Positions 1 to 10,573 of a DNA stretch of 64,000 nt are shown here, piece after piece. Origin of the DNA: Cymbomonas tetramitiformis (Eukaryota; Chlorophyta; Pyramimonadophyceae; Pyramimonadales; Pyramimonadaceae); the NCBI GenBank assembly GCA_001247695.2, contig LGRX02013719.1, forward strand, positions 124,001-188,000, given 5' to 3'. Positions within the stretch are counted from its first letter, which is position 1; each line of letters starts with the position of its first letter. The notes below the pieces were generated by a model. The model saw only the letters and a program-made list of their open reading frames with translations. It did no database searches and was not told the DNA's origin. The translations under genes and the position numbers were made by a program.

Positions 1-3000
1 CACTGAAGCAAGAATGCTGTGACCAACACGGCGTTTCTCCCTTTGTTAAAAAAAATACCCAAACCACTCCGATGGCGCTCAGGCCACGCAGATGACACCT
101 GTCACTGCGCTGGCTCAATTTACTGAAGTTGTGCTTGGATGGTTGAAAAAGTGCTCGACTTGCTGAAGTTTTCTTGTTTCTCACGCTGCTTGATAGGATG
201 AGTGGGATTTACCTCTTGGTCGGTAATTGCAATGCATAGTTTTCATTTCCCGAACCATCTTCTCTGGCCCTGCTTCCTGTGGTGGGCCGCATTGAGATTC
301 CCTTTGAGTGCATGATTCGATGCGGCGCATGCTTCACAGGCATGGCTGAAGAGTGCGAACTGTGTACCGAGGCCGTGACCATTTTTCTTGACATCCTCGG
401 GTATGAGGCAAGTAACTTCGGCTTGAAGGCGCTCGCCAAGGGAGGTGTGTGGCCGATCCCTCGACAAAGGATAGCTTGGTGGCGTTCACCTCCTCTCCTT
501 CTCCAAATGCCGAGCTAAGTGCGAATGCATGTGGAGCATGCCTCGCCGAGAGGCCGCCTGCCAGTGCACATGACACGTGCTCCGCATGCCAAAGATGCGC
601 CCTCTTCAGGTTCACAAAACGCGTTTCCGGGTACCCTCACCGTGTATTATGTTCAGGAAATGGCAGTGCCTGATCGGTATTTGGCGCTACAAACCGCGCG
701 CAGGGGTTTACATTGCTGGGGGCATTCCACCAAAGATGAAAAGTGAGATAGAGAAGGGCGGCGTTCTGAAGGCTTTCCTGCAAGAGGGCACTCGTTTTGC
801 GTGAGTCTTTATCCCATCTCAGCACCCTCGTCTTTCTCCTGTTTATTTGGCAGCCAAAGGGGGTCCATCGGGCCATGTACAAAGGTACGTGATGGCTCCG
901 CACTGTGGGAATGGTGGAGAAGTGTGTATTCAAGAAAAGAAATCTCGCAAAATTGTATAATTGCTTGGTGGAGGGAGTGCTCGTGTCACATGTCTCTATC
1001 ACAGAAGTGTATGCATTTGTTCTTGGATTGAGAAGTTGAGTTCTTGTTTGCATGGCAGGCCCTTGCGTGCACAATTTCCTTTATACGTGGTATTGGACGA
1101 TAAGATTGGATTGTTGGGCACAAAGGTTTATGCACTTCAGAGCTTGCGAAAATGAGTGCTGTTACAGACAAGGATTGGTGTGAGCACATACACTGGCTCG
1201 GAAAGCAACTCTCGCTGTTAGACACCCCTTGACTGCATGAATTGGTAAGCTGCTACGACATGGTGCCAAAATTGAACCATGCTAATGTGGCTCAGTTCGT
1301 GAGGCAAACCTTGTGCAAACATGCCAGTAGGAGTGCATTGGACTGCTCAAACGGAACACGATTAAGCAGATCTGCTTAACTTGTTCATATACTTGAAACA
1401 TTATGCACAACTTCATCTGATATGGGGGCTGATAAGGAGGGACAGCAGATGAACACAGGCTATTATTTCAATTTTAAAGGTTACCTATCCGAAACGTATA
1501 GTACATTTCAGTGGTTATTGTGAATCAGGCAAGCAGCGTGAGAATAACAATTGGGAATCCAGCCAGGGATTCGGATTTTAAACTTTCCTTAGATGAGGTA
1601 TAATCCCTTTCTGTTGTGGTAACTGCTGCTTCCGCCCTTTATTTCCACAAGCATAATGGACTCGAGCAGACTCTTCGTCGTCAAGACGTGTAAGTCAGAG
1701 AGTGCTGATGGCAGCGATTCTACAAGCTGAGAGCGCGCAAACTCGCTCGAAAGCGTGAGAACATTTCCCTTCACAATGTTAATCAAATGCAAGGCAGATG
1801 ATACACTCCCGCCAAATACATATACTTACGTACGTTGGGTAAGTTAAACATGCACTTCACCCATAGCTTCAAATCGAGGTGTGTCGAATGCCACTTCTGC
1901 ATTTAGCAAAGCTGTGGACACGATAGTTCAGATGCACGATCGTAGTGTTATCTGATTTCGCATTACTTGCATATGGTCGTGTATGCATATTCGCTGTTAT
2001 CGATGTACCATCGTCAATGCTTCATTGCATGCCCCCTTCGCGCCGTAAGGAGTGTCGCATTTTAACGTCGCGATCCGTGTTTCCAATTGGAGGCCTTTGT
2101 GTTTGGCACACATCGATGGTGTGTGCGTTGTGGTCAAATACAAAGAACTGATTTTCAAAAAGAAATGTGTGTGTGTGTGTGTTTACACCCATCGACCGGG
2201 AGCCACTGGGGGGCATGCCAGCAGGGTCCGCTTACTCCGTAACCCAGAGACCAACAGTTGTTTGGCGACGATCGGTCACAGCGTATCATCTTTCCATGCT
2301 GCTTTGCATTTGGGTTGGGAATATGTATGCGTTTGTGGTATCTTATCACGGCCCCGCCCTGCTCTTGATTTGCTTTTCACATCCACTGGGATGATGATGG
2401 GCTGGCTTTTGTTGGCCGATCTCATGCCGTTCAGTGTGTTTACAGCGGTGTTTGCGCAGAATTGATACTTCGATTGTGTGAGAGCATCGCGTCATGACTG
2501 CACGCACATACGGGAACCGCTTGTTAGCGTAGCGATAGATTCGTTTCCAGTGGTTCACTAACCGAATATGACCCATCACCCGCAAAAAACTTTGCTATAA
2601 TTCAAACACTGACGCCGCTTGCGCCGCCGAGCGTCGTCATTGAGCCCGCCCCATCGTCCCGGGGAGAGCATAAACCATTAAGGGAAAGTCGAGTGAAAGA
2701 ATTCAGTGCTAATGTGCTGATCCGCAAGACAATCGGCCATAAACGAAGGGACATGGAGATCAAGCGTGACAGTGCACAGCGCAGCCAACACATAATATTA
2801 GCCGTTGGTGCCTTGATGTGTTCAGGTTTTCTAGAGTAGTGCAACCATTCTCTGCTAGGTGCTCGGATCCGACTCTCCTAGTCCGAGAAACGGGCGAAGC
2901 CCGTGGTAACGGAGCCATGAATTCCTGGCTGGAAGCCAGTTTCCCGCTGAAAGCCGAGGGGGGGGACATGCCAGGCGCAGCGGTCGACGAGAGTTTTCGG

Positions 3001-4320
3001 GGTGATAACATATGTGTGCTAGGAGGCAAGCACAAGAGCCAAAGACGCAAGTAAAAGGGCTAAGAAAACGGCTAAGTACAAAAAGCAACTATAACTATAA
3101 AAAATACTCAGTACGGAGTACAGTAGGACCGATCTGAATGATGTTGGTGTGAGGTGCCTAGATCGCTGTACGGAGTACTTAGTACAGTTGAGTTCCGAGT
3201 TGAGTTTCATGATGCTTAAGAACTCTATGGCAGCCAGCTTCGGAGATGAGAACTGAACTGAGAATTGTGACATAAAAGTAAAGAGCCGTAACTGCTGTAT
3301 ATTGTGTATTGAAAGCATGCACTGAAAGCAAAAGCATTACTAGAAGGATTTACGAAACCGAAGTCCGATAGTAGACCAACCGAAATCATACCTCGTGCGG
3401 TCGTTTAATAAGTGTAGATAATATAAGTCCGAAACCGTAAAGAAGAGAAGAAGCAAGAGTGTAAACTCCTACAAAATGGTAATTAGTCCGTTTTTTCTGC
3501 GTTGCTTCCTTGATCTTCTGCGCGATTCTGATTGAACGCACCCTTGCCTTGCGAATTTAGCTAGCCTAGCCCCTTTCTACGAAATCGAGAATGCCTGTGC
3601 TTGTGCTTGCGCTCCGCGGCGGCGGTTGCGTTTGATGGTTCCAGGTCCCCTTGGAGCCGCGTCCGTGTGAAGGAATTCAGCTCGGCGAAAATCTTTTAAG
3701 GTGCGCGCTTGCCTTCGCGAATTGCCTTGCCCCCTTGACGGTTTCTTGAAATCTAGATCTTGTCGCTTGGGGTGGTGTTCGCGTCGGTGGGTGTGTGTTT
3801 GGTGGTTTCAGGTGCCCCTGAAGCCAAGGCCGTCGTGAATTTCTTTTCACACGGTAAATTGCGTGAGAGCACTCACGTGGCAACCCTTGTTTGCGCATGC
3901 ATAATGCATATGTGGCACGAGCGGTTTGGTTCTAGGATTTAGGCCTCAGGCTTCGGAAATTTAGGAATCGCGTGGATTTTTTGGCAAAACCGACCCTTCG
4001 CGGCGGGAGCGCTGCGCAATTTTTTACAAATTGTGCGGCCTTTGCTAAAATGTCCTCGTGTTTCTAGATCGCGAATGTCCTAGGTGTTGCACCCTCTAGG
4101 CTCGGGAATTGCCGCGCTTCGGCCGGTTTGGCCACTCGTGCTCGTGCACGAGTGGTAAATTCCTGGGTGCGGCGGGTGCTACTACTTTGCAATTGCATAT
4201 ATTGGTGCCTCCACACACGATTAGTATAGCTTCGTCATGTGCTCGAGGGATTAACAACCTCCTCGTGTACGGCGGGAGTTTGCGGTCGAACCGCACACTC
4301 CCCTGGCACTGATTGATTTG
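1..4320. other. No supported gene
   Basis: Open frames here are short, overlap on both strands and show no recognisable domain, so none is called. The stretch holds a (TG)n microsatellite at about 2166-2183. A TACGGAGTA-centred short repeat occurs twice, at about 3105-3125 and 3166-3187, with near-palindromic arms. Nothing else stands out. Confidence 0.6.
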
Positions 4321-4380
4321 GGATGGCGCGAGATCTTGGCCGGGGCGTTAGGATGGCGCGAGATCTTGGCCGGGGCGTTA
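4321..4380. repeat. Perfect 30-bp tandem duplication
   Basis: Two identical 30-bp units, 4321-4350 and 4351-4380, each beginning GGATGGCGCGAGATC and ending GGGGCGTTA, sit at the entry to the GC-rich minisatellite block. Confidence 0.95.
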
Positions 4381-4719
4381 GGAGCTAGAGTCGGCTATGG
4401 CGCACGGCGGTGGTAAGCACCTGGCTCAAGTGGCTACGTGCCGCGCGGCGCATATGGCTCGACGGCGAGCCTGGGATCGGGCGGCGTGGTTCATTCTGCG
4501 GCTTCAGGTGTTGCGGGATGTCCGTGTCGGGCGCGATCGTTGCGTGGTTTGGCTTAGGGGTCAGGAGATGCGGGATCGGGCGGCGGGTTTGCGGGCGTGG
4601 CGGCGGGCGGCGTTTTTCGTTGCTAGGCTTAGCTTTTTGCGGGTGGCGTCCCGTGGGATTGTGCGCCGTGCGGTCTTGCGCCTGTCCGAGGGGGGGAGGT
4701 ACCTCAGATTGGACGAGCG

Positions 4720-6200
4720 CAGAGCGCACTCGGCGTACGGCCACGGCGCTGCCCCTGGTGAAGCGCGCGGTGACGGCCACAGCGCCAGTCACGGCACTAC
4801 TCCTAGCGAGGCGCACGGCCACAGCCATTGCGCGAGCGCTGCCCCTGGCGAGGCGCACGGCCGCGGCCACTGCGCGAGTGCTGCCCTGAGCGAGGCGCAC
4901 AGCCATGGCGCGAGTGTCGCCCTTAGCGGGAGGTGCAGTAGCATGCATGGCGCGGGCATGCGCTACATATGCCCTGGCGCGAGGCGCACCCACGGCCATA
5001 GCGCTAGCACTGCCCCTAGCGAGCTCCGCGAGCATGGCCACGGCACCGGCTCTGCCCCGAGCGAGACGCGTGGCGACGGCCATAGCGCAGGCGCTGCACT
5101 GAATGGAGCGCACGGCCGCGGCACGAGCGCTGCCTCGAGCGAGGCTCGCGGCCATGGCCACAGCGTTAGCGTTGCCCCTTACCCCTGGCGAGGCGCACGG
5201 CCACAGCCACTGCGCGAGCGCTGCCCTGAGCGAGGCGTGCGGCCACATCGGCGTTGCCCCTAGCGAGGTGCGCGGCCACTGCCCTAGCACCAGCGCTGCC
5301 CCTGGCGAGGCGCGTGGTGGCAGTCGCGGCACTGGCGCTGCCCCTAGCGAGGCGCGTGGTGGCAGTCGCGGCACTGGCGCTGCCCCTAGCGAGGCGCGCG
5401 GCCACATCGGCGCTGCCCCTAGCAAGGCGCGCGGCCGCACTGGCGCTGCCCCTGGCGAGGCGCGTGGTGGCAGTCGCGGCACGGGCACTGCCCCTAGCGA
5501 GGCGCGTGGTGGCAGTCGCGGCACTGGCGTTGCCCCTAGCGAGGCGCGGGGTGGCAGTCGCGGCACTGGCGCTGCCCCTAGCGAGGCGCGCGGCCACATC
5601 GGCGCTGCCCCTAGCAAGGCGCGCGGCCGCACTGGCGCTGCCCCTAGCGAGGCGCGCGGTCACATCGGCGCCGCTCTGAGCGATGCACGCGGCCACAGCC
5701 ACAGCATTGGCACTGCCCCTAGCGAGGCGCGCGGCCACATCGGCGCCGCTGTGAGCGAGGCACGCGGCCACAGGCACGGTGCTGGCGCTGCCCCTAGCGA
5801 GGCGCGCAACCACATCGGCGCTGCTCTGAGCATGGCGCACGGCCACGGCACGAGCGATGCCTCGAGCGAGGCGCGCGGCGACGGCCACAGCGCAAGCGCT
5901 GCCCCAGAGCGAAGCGCACGGCTACTGTGCAAGTGCCGTCCCTAGCGGGGCGTGCAGTGGCAAGCATGGCGCGAGCATGCGCTACATATGCCCTGGCGCG
6001 AGGCGCACCCATAGCCATAGCGCTAGCACTGCCCCTAGCGAGCCCCGCGAGCACGGCCATGGCACTGGCGCAACCCCCTGTGAGGTGCTCGGCCGCGGTC
6101 AGAGCGCTGGCGGTGACCCGAGCGAGGCGCTAGACCACAGCCAGAGCGCTGGCGGTGCCCCGAGCGATGCGCGCGACCAAAGCCACGACACAGACGCGCG
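4720..6200 (+). repeat. GC-rich minisatellite, 33/42-bp units
   Basis: Units built on GCTGCCCCTAGCGAGGCGC recur with mostly 33-bp and 42-bp spacing. All are multiples of three, so long open frames appear on both strands and in several frames. On the plus strand the units read as 11- or 14-residue peptides of the type G-A-A-P-S-E-A-R-G. A longer segment containing the residues MRYICPGARRTH occurs twice, near 4950 and 5970, so a roughly 1-kb higher-order unit is also duplicated. The frame changes from one copy to the next, and composition is dominated by A, G, R, H, S and P. This may be a decayed low-complexity protein gene, but plain minisatellite DNA is more likely. Confidence 0.8.
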
Positions 6201-6690
6201 CGCTGGCGCGACACGCACCCAGCTGTCCGTTGATGCGGAGCCTTGGAGGCCGCTCACGGCGCCACCACTAGGCCCATATCCGCAGTCGTCGGTGGAGGTG
6301 CTGCCCGGGGAGCGCACACAGTGGCCACCTGACGGTAGTAGAGCAGGAGTGTTGCCCCAGGAGCACACACTGCCGCCACCCGACGAGGAGGCGGAGGCGT
6401 CGCTCCGAGAGTGCGCACAGCTGGCCCCTAGCAGCATATTGGCGGCACGGCCCGACGAGTGCGCGCAGCGGCCACCTGCCGGCAGAGTCGAGTCACCGCG
6501 TGAGGGGTGCACGCAGTCATCACCGGAGCGCACAGTCGAGGTGCAGCCCATGGAGTGTGCACGGATGTCCTCTAGTGGCACTGCCGAGGTGCTGCCCGAG
6601 GAGGTGTCACTGCCGCTACCTGGCGGTGAGGCGGAGGCGTTGCTCCGAGAGGGCGCACGGCTGCCCCCTAGCCACACGGACCTGTTAGGC

Positions 6691-7240
6691 TCGCAGGCTC
6701 TCGACGTTGTGGCCGCGTCGCCCGATGCGGAGAAGTGGTGCGGTGTCCCTGATGCGGCAGGTGCAGCACCCACGAGGCGAGCGAGCCGTAGAGGGAGGCG
6801 AGCAGGTCGCCGCGGGAGGCGAGGAGCCCGTGGTAGGCGAGGCGTGGTCGAGCCATCGGCCGAGGCGTTGGACTCGACAGGCTTGCAGGCTCTCGGCGTT
6901 GAGGCCGCTTCGCCGGATGCGAGGAGGTGGCATGATACCCGGGTTGCGGCAAGCGCGACCCCCACGAGGCGAGCATGCCGTCGGGGGAGGCGAGCAGGTC
7001 GCCGCGGGAGGCGAGGGACCCATGATAGGCGAGGCGTGGTCGGGCCATCGGCCGAGGCATTGGACCCGACAGGCTCGCAGGCTCTCGGCGTCCAGGCCGT
7101 GTCGCAGGATGCGAGAGGGAGGAGCGATGCTCGGAGTGCGGTAGGCGCGACCCCCACGAGGCGAGCATGCCGTCGGGGGAGGCGAGGGACCCATGATAGG
7201 CGAGGCGGGGCCGGGCCATCGGCCGAGGCGTTGGACTCAC
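6691..7240 (+). repeat. 192-bp tandem repeat, third unit cut at the viral junction
   Basis: Units start at 6691, 6883 and 7075 with the shared sequence CGCAGGCTCTCG, an exact 192-bp (64-codon) spacing. The plus frame stays open and encodes Arg/Gly-rich blocks (RRGRR type) alternating with S-A-E-A-L-D segments. The third unit carries a small internal deletion and stops after TTGGACTC near 7240. At that point composition changes abruptly to AT-rich viral sequence. Confidence 0.85.
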
Positions 7241-7552
7241 CTCTTTAGTATCATTTTGTTGTTGACCTATCCAATGCTCTAATGGCTTGGTCAGAAATAC
7301 ATCGAAAGGTATAACGTACTCGGTCCCATCGGTTGAGTGCTTTTCGATATGTTTCTTTAGTGTAACATAGGTGTCGGCTTTCGTTGCCTTGCCTCTTGCA
7401 TCAAATTCATTTTTGGTAAGCAAGTTGACATTTCCGCCTTTCTTATTTCGACGTTGATACAATCGTATTAAATCTACCCTATCGTCTTCGTCCAAGTTGG
7501 TATTCTTCTTCAAGCGTTCCCATTGGTTGGCGGTAAGCTTGGTTTTGGACAT
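7241..7552 (-). pseudogene. PLV small protein, 3' end lost at the junction
   Basis: The frame starts at an ATG at 7552. It encodes about 104 lysine-rich, charged residues (start MSKTKLTANQWERL), then runs without a stop into the GC-rich 192-bp repeats as far as 6668. The change of composition at about 7240 marks a breakpoint, and everything beyond it is repeat sequence read by chance. The natural C-terminus is therefore missing. No known domain is recognised. A TATATAG box lies 27 bases upstream on the minus strand, as for its viral neighbours, which supports the start. Confidence 0.7.
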
Positions 7553-7579
7553 AGTATTTCCCTATAATATGTGTGTATT

Positions 7580-7586
7580 CTATATA
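7580..7586 (-). promoter_or_regulatory. TATATAG box of the 7552 gene
   Basis: TATATAG on the minus strand, followed by AATAC, 27 bases upstream of the ATG at 7552. It is one of six such boxes before genes of the PLV block. Confidence 0.5.
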
Positions 7587-7670
7587 TACAAGAAATTAAT
7601 TTTCGGAAGTTTTTTTCTAACTTATGCAACTCAAGTTGTCGTATATACTGACATGCCACTTTACCACTCA

Positions 7671-7895
7671 TCATAAATTATCGTCAAAAGTATTTAATAT
7701 GTCAAGAACCGTGACCCCATATTTTTCCAATGAGTTGTTACGTACGGGCAATCCTTTTGCCATCCTATTTTGCAACAACCTCTTTTTCAAAACTTCATTT
7801 TTGTGAGTTTCATAATGTTTTGCACTTTGCGCTCGATTTTTTTCGTCGTCTTTTTTGTAATAGATATTGCCTAATTTTGACACAACTTGTTCCAT
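7671..7895 (-). CDS. Small basic PLV protein of unknown function
   Basis: A 74-residue frame starting at 7895. It is rich in Lys, Glu and Asn, with a predicted helical, highly charged middle (around RAQSAKHYETHKNEVLKKR). No domain was recognised with confidence; short basic helical proteins of this kind are common in algal viruses. The TATATAG box ends two bases before the start codon. The gene is divergent from the next gene at 8006, so the two share a short AT-rich intergenic region. Its small size limits confidence, but composition, position and promoter box argue that it is real. Confidence 0.6.
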   Translation of the reverse strand: MEQVVSKLGNIYYKKDDEKNRAQSAKHYETHKNEVLKKRLLQNRMAKGLPVRNNSLEKYGVTVLDILNTFDDNL

Positions 7896-7897
7896 GT

Positions 7898-7904
7898 CTA
7901 TATA
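7898..7904 (-). promoter_or_regulatory. TATATAG box of the 7895 gene
   Basis: TATATAG on the minus strand immediately upstream of the ATG at 7893-7895. Confidence 0.5.
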
Positions 7905-7994
7905 TACTATATTGTTATATATTTAAATCGATTACAAAACGCTATTAAGCACTTGTCATCACCCGGAAAAATACATCTTATCTACAGTAATATA

Positions 7995-8001
7995 TATATA
8001 G
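7995..8001 (+). promoter_or_regulatory. TATATAG box of the 8006 gene
   Basis: TATATATATAG ends four bases before the ATG at 8006. It has the same motif and orientation relative to its gene as the other PLV boxes. Confidence 0.5.
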
Positions 8002-8005
8002 CATT

Positions 8006-8454
8006 ATGGGTTTTGCGAAAGGGGAAAAAATAGAAGATCAAGCTACGTTAGATAGGTTAGCACGCAATGCCGAGCCAAAGCACTTGAAACTAGACGCAAC
8101 AAGGCACAAGACAAAAGGGACCTCCAAACAACAAATGAGCTTGAAAAGAAACAAAATCTTGTACAAGCCCAAGAAACTATAGAGAAAGCTACAAAATCAA
8201 ACAATGACGAGTTGGTACCTATCCCAAAAGTGCCCAAACGGTCTTCCAAAAAGACTAAACAACAAATTATTATAGAAAAAGACGATTCTTCTAGCGAGTC
8301 CGAAAGCAGTATGAGCGAAACGGAGGCACAAGTCGTTGTCAAGCACAAGTCTAAAAAGCGAGATAAGCAATCAAAGGTGCGATCCCCACACGGAGTAGAC
8401 CCTCAATCCCCTATGTATACAAAAACATACAACTCATTATTTCCTTCTATATAG
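8006..8454 (+). pseudogene. Frameshifted Lys/Glu-rich PLV protein
   Basis: The ATG at 8006 opens a frame that ends at 8182. A second frame, one register away, is open from before 8090 to 8454. The first part reads as a charged helix. In the second frame, helix-like Lys/Glu/Gln-rich sequence continues across the same region, then a basic Pro/Lys stretch (around PKVPKRSSKKTK) and an acidic Ser-rich tract (DDSSSESESS). The simplest reading is one gene of about 150 residues carrying a single-base indel near 8060-8080. The frameshift could be decay or a sequencing error. The low-complexity, alternately basic and acidic make-up gives no functional assignment. It ends just before the ATPase gene. 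Confidence 0.6.
8448..8454 (+). promoter_or_regulatory. TATATAG box of the ATPase gene
   Basis: TATATAG (within TTCTATATAGTATAG) ends ten bases before the ATG at 8465 and overlaps the end of the preceding open frame. Confidence 0.5.
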
Positions 8455-8464
8455 TATAGTAAAT

Positions 8465-8842
8465 ATGAATACACTAAAACTATCGCCCGATTATGATATT
8501 CAAATCCCTAAATCAGGTGCGTTCACAATAGCTACAGAGCCCCACTTTATTCAACTGCATGGTGTTATTCTAGCAGTCGCGAAACGAGGTACCGGGAAAA
8601 CCACTGCGTTGAGTAATCTTCTACGATTAATGAAACGCAACAACGCACTAGACAGACTATTTTTGGTGTCGCCCACATACCATACCAACAAACACTATTT
8701 CAAAGACCTCCCATTGGATGAGTCGGACGTACTAGAACCTACCGTGGACGTGCCGAACAAAATCGAGGAAATCATGGACGCGGAAGGAAAAGATTATGAC
8801 GAGTACATGGAAAAGTCAAAACGGTACAAAAAGTTGAAATGA
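8465..8842 (+). pseudogene. PLV genome-packaging ATPase, N-terminal part only
   Basis: The 125-residue product has a clear Walker A loop (AKRGTGKTTALSNLL, residues about 41-55). It is followed by the LFLVSPTY strand and the I-E-E-I-M/D-Y-D-E-Y-M-E helix region typical of A32-like packaging ATPases of PLVs, virophages and larger relatives. Those proteins usually exceed 200 residues and carry an hhhhDD Walker B and later sensor motifs, all absent here. The frame stops at TGA 8840-8842. Within about 100 bases the capsid gene starts, so the catalytic C-terminal half has been deleted. A short open stretch in another frame (8847-8950) is not recognisable as the missing part. The normal role would be pumping DNA into capsids; this copy should be inactive. 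Confidence 0.8.
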
Positions 8843-8944
8843 AAATGCTAAACAATTCCAATATGTCAATATATGAGATACCCGCCGATTTGCTAATGGA
8901 ATTTGGTCCTGAGTTTACCGCCCCTGTGCATGGAAACGACAAAC

Positions 8945-10213
8945 ATGGCTGAAGCAATACAAAACGGCGTAATAACATTGAATTTGCCCGTAAATTCAGT
9001 GGTAAACATGAAGAGCATTGCAATGCATTGTACCGCTCGGGCTAATGACGCCGATTTGGCTTTTACCAATGATGCAGGTGCAAACGATATTTTACGTACT
9101 CAATTGCCAAACGGACTAGATAAGCTGATTCAGCGAGTAGAACTTTACGCAGGAGGAATACAATTGCAAAGTGGCTTTCAACAATATAATACGGTAAGCA
9201 CAATTTTAGACAACATTTACACCACGTTTTCAAAAGCTTCCACATATCAGCGAGTGCTGCAAAATCAAGAAATTGAAGTTAATGATGACAAATATTACCA
9301 AAATTATCATCCTTATATATTACAAAATTGGTTGTCGTTTATCGGCAGCTGTGAACCAACGTCTGTAGATACTTCATTACTGCCTTCAATGCAAATGAGA
9401 ATATATTTGAGCGGACCAGAGGTACTTGGAGCAATTCAAGATTCAAAGAAAATAGGTAAGGGTTTAGACGCAAAAGCAAAAACCGAACTTATAAATAAAG
9501 GTGCATTTTCTTTAAAAGATATATTTTTTACCGTTGAAACCATCACGTTTTCTACGGGCGTGTACGACTCTGCCATTGAATCAAAATTAAAGAGCGATGG
9601 CATGTTACAAATACGATTTAAAAACTATTTTACATTCACCGAGTCCCATAATACGATGGATAAATCGACACGATTTTCGTTAAGCGCTCAATCCATTGAC
9701 GAAATATACGCTGTTCAACGTAAACAAGATTATCGAGACAAAAACGAAGGGTTGATAGAATACACAGACATTATAGGATCAAGTTATACTCCGTCATATT
9801 TTAATTTCAAAGCAGGACGACTTGGTAGCGGACAATTTAATATCAATAATCTTTATATCCCAAATTATCGCGACGACGCGATAGGATTTTTCAACACGTT
9901 GTGTGTTTCAAAAGCCGACCAATATTCAGTGCGACCTGGATGTAAAATCAATAGCTTGCTCGATTGGTACAATCACTTCTTTACAGCTATGGTACGACTA
10001 AATATGCCCAATGAGATGGGAGTAAGAAGCATGTCAGGATTGGATAGTCGTGGATTGAATACAAGTATGTATTTTCAAACTTCCGTTGGAATAGATGCAA
10101 CACAAGATGAACTAAAACTTAACGAAGTGTTTGTCGTTTGTGCATGCACTAGCATATTAAGAATCGGTCAAGGTAGAATGATTGAGGTCGTTATATCAGC
10201 AACTATTCTTTAG
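8945..10213 (+). CDS. MCP: PLV major capsid protein (double jelly-roll type)
   Basis: The product is 422 residues from the ATG at 8945; an in-frame ATG at 8930 would add five residues. The N-terminus has the layout of PLV major capsid proteins: a QNGVITLNLPVNSVVNMKS beta-strand region, then an L-P-N-G-L-D-K-L-I-Q-R-V-E-L-Y segment, a Q-Y-N-T-V stretch and an RVLQNQE segment. A later block (residues about 280-330) is rich in Asn, Tyr and Phe, as expected of the second barrel. It is shorter than many PLV capsid proteins, which often run to 500 or more. The frame is intact, with no stop or frameshift. It is the best-preserved viral gene and the main basis for the PLV call. No TATATAG box precedes it, consistent with deletion of the upstream segment. 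Confidence 0.85.
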   Translation: MAEAIQNGVITLNLPVNSVVNMKSIAMHCTARANDADLAFTNDAGANDILRTQLPNGLDKLIQRVELYAGGIQLQSGFQQYNTVSTILDNIYTTFSKASTYQRVLQNQEIEVNDDKYYQNYHPYILQNWLSFIGSCEPTSVDTSLLPSMQMRIYLSGPEVLGAIQDSKKIGKGLDAKAKTELINKGAFSLKDIFFTVETITFSTGVYDSAIESKLKSDGMLQIRFKNYFTFTESHNTMDKSTRFSLSAQSIDEIYAVQRKQDYRDKNEGLIEYTDIIGSSYTPSYFNFKAGRLGSGQFNINNLYIPNYRDDAIGFFNTLCVSKADQYSVRPGCKINSLLDWYNHFFTAMVRLNMPNEMGVRSMSGLDSRGLNTSMYFQTSVGIDATQDELKLNEVFVVCACTSILRIGQGRMIEVVISATIL

Positions 10214-10222
10214 GTGCAATAA

Positions 10223-10229
10223 TATATAG
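10223..10229 (+). promoter_or_regulatory. TATATAG box of the 10239 gene
   Basis: TATATAG (within AATATATAGAATAC) ends nine bases before the ATG at 10239. Confidence 0.5.
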
Positions 10230-10238
10230 AATACTTTT

Positions 10239-10550
10239 ATGTCACAACAACCCGGTTTATATTCAACATTTTTAGGCTTACCAATTGGTAACAATACAAT
10301 TCAACAACCAATGTGTATAATACAAATGAGCGGCGCTCGTAGCCCTTTTATGCAACAACTGCCATGTAAGACGATAAACGATATCACACAACCACCAGCA
10401 AAAATAAGTAATGTAAATCCATTATATGGATACAAACCGACACTGCTCGGACGAGATGATAAGGTAAATGCCATTAATATTATTGGATACTTTCCGGAAC
10501 ATCCCATAAACACGCCGTTACCGCCCATCGCTGGCACGTTTTTTTATTAG
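10239..10550 (+). CDS. Small PLV virion-region protein, unknown function
   Basis: A 103-residue intact frame starting MSQQPGLYSTFLGLPIG, rich in Pro, Asn and Ile, with no predicted membrane span and few charges. It lies 25 bases downstream of the capsid gene and 23 bases before the fiber gene, in the same direction, with its own TATATAG box. The position suggests a minor structural or virion-associated protein. That is inference from context only; no family was recognised. Confidence 0.6.
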   Translation: MSQQPGLYSTFLGLPIGNNTIQQPMCIIQMSGARSPFMQQLPCKTINDITQPPAKISNVNPLYGYKPTLLGRDDKVNAINIIGYFPEHPINTPLPPIAGTFFY

Positions 10551-10573
10551 CTCTATTGTATACACACATATTT

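Noticed and set aside
209..1225. Short overlapping frames at the left edge
   Set aside because: All under 150 codons, overlapping on both strands, with no motif or splice evidence.
4385..5632. 415-residue minus-strand frame and other long frames in the GC-rich repeat
   Set aside because: Overlapping open frames on both strands arise from repeat periods divisible by three and high GC; no domain supports any of them.
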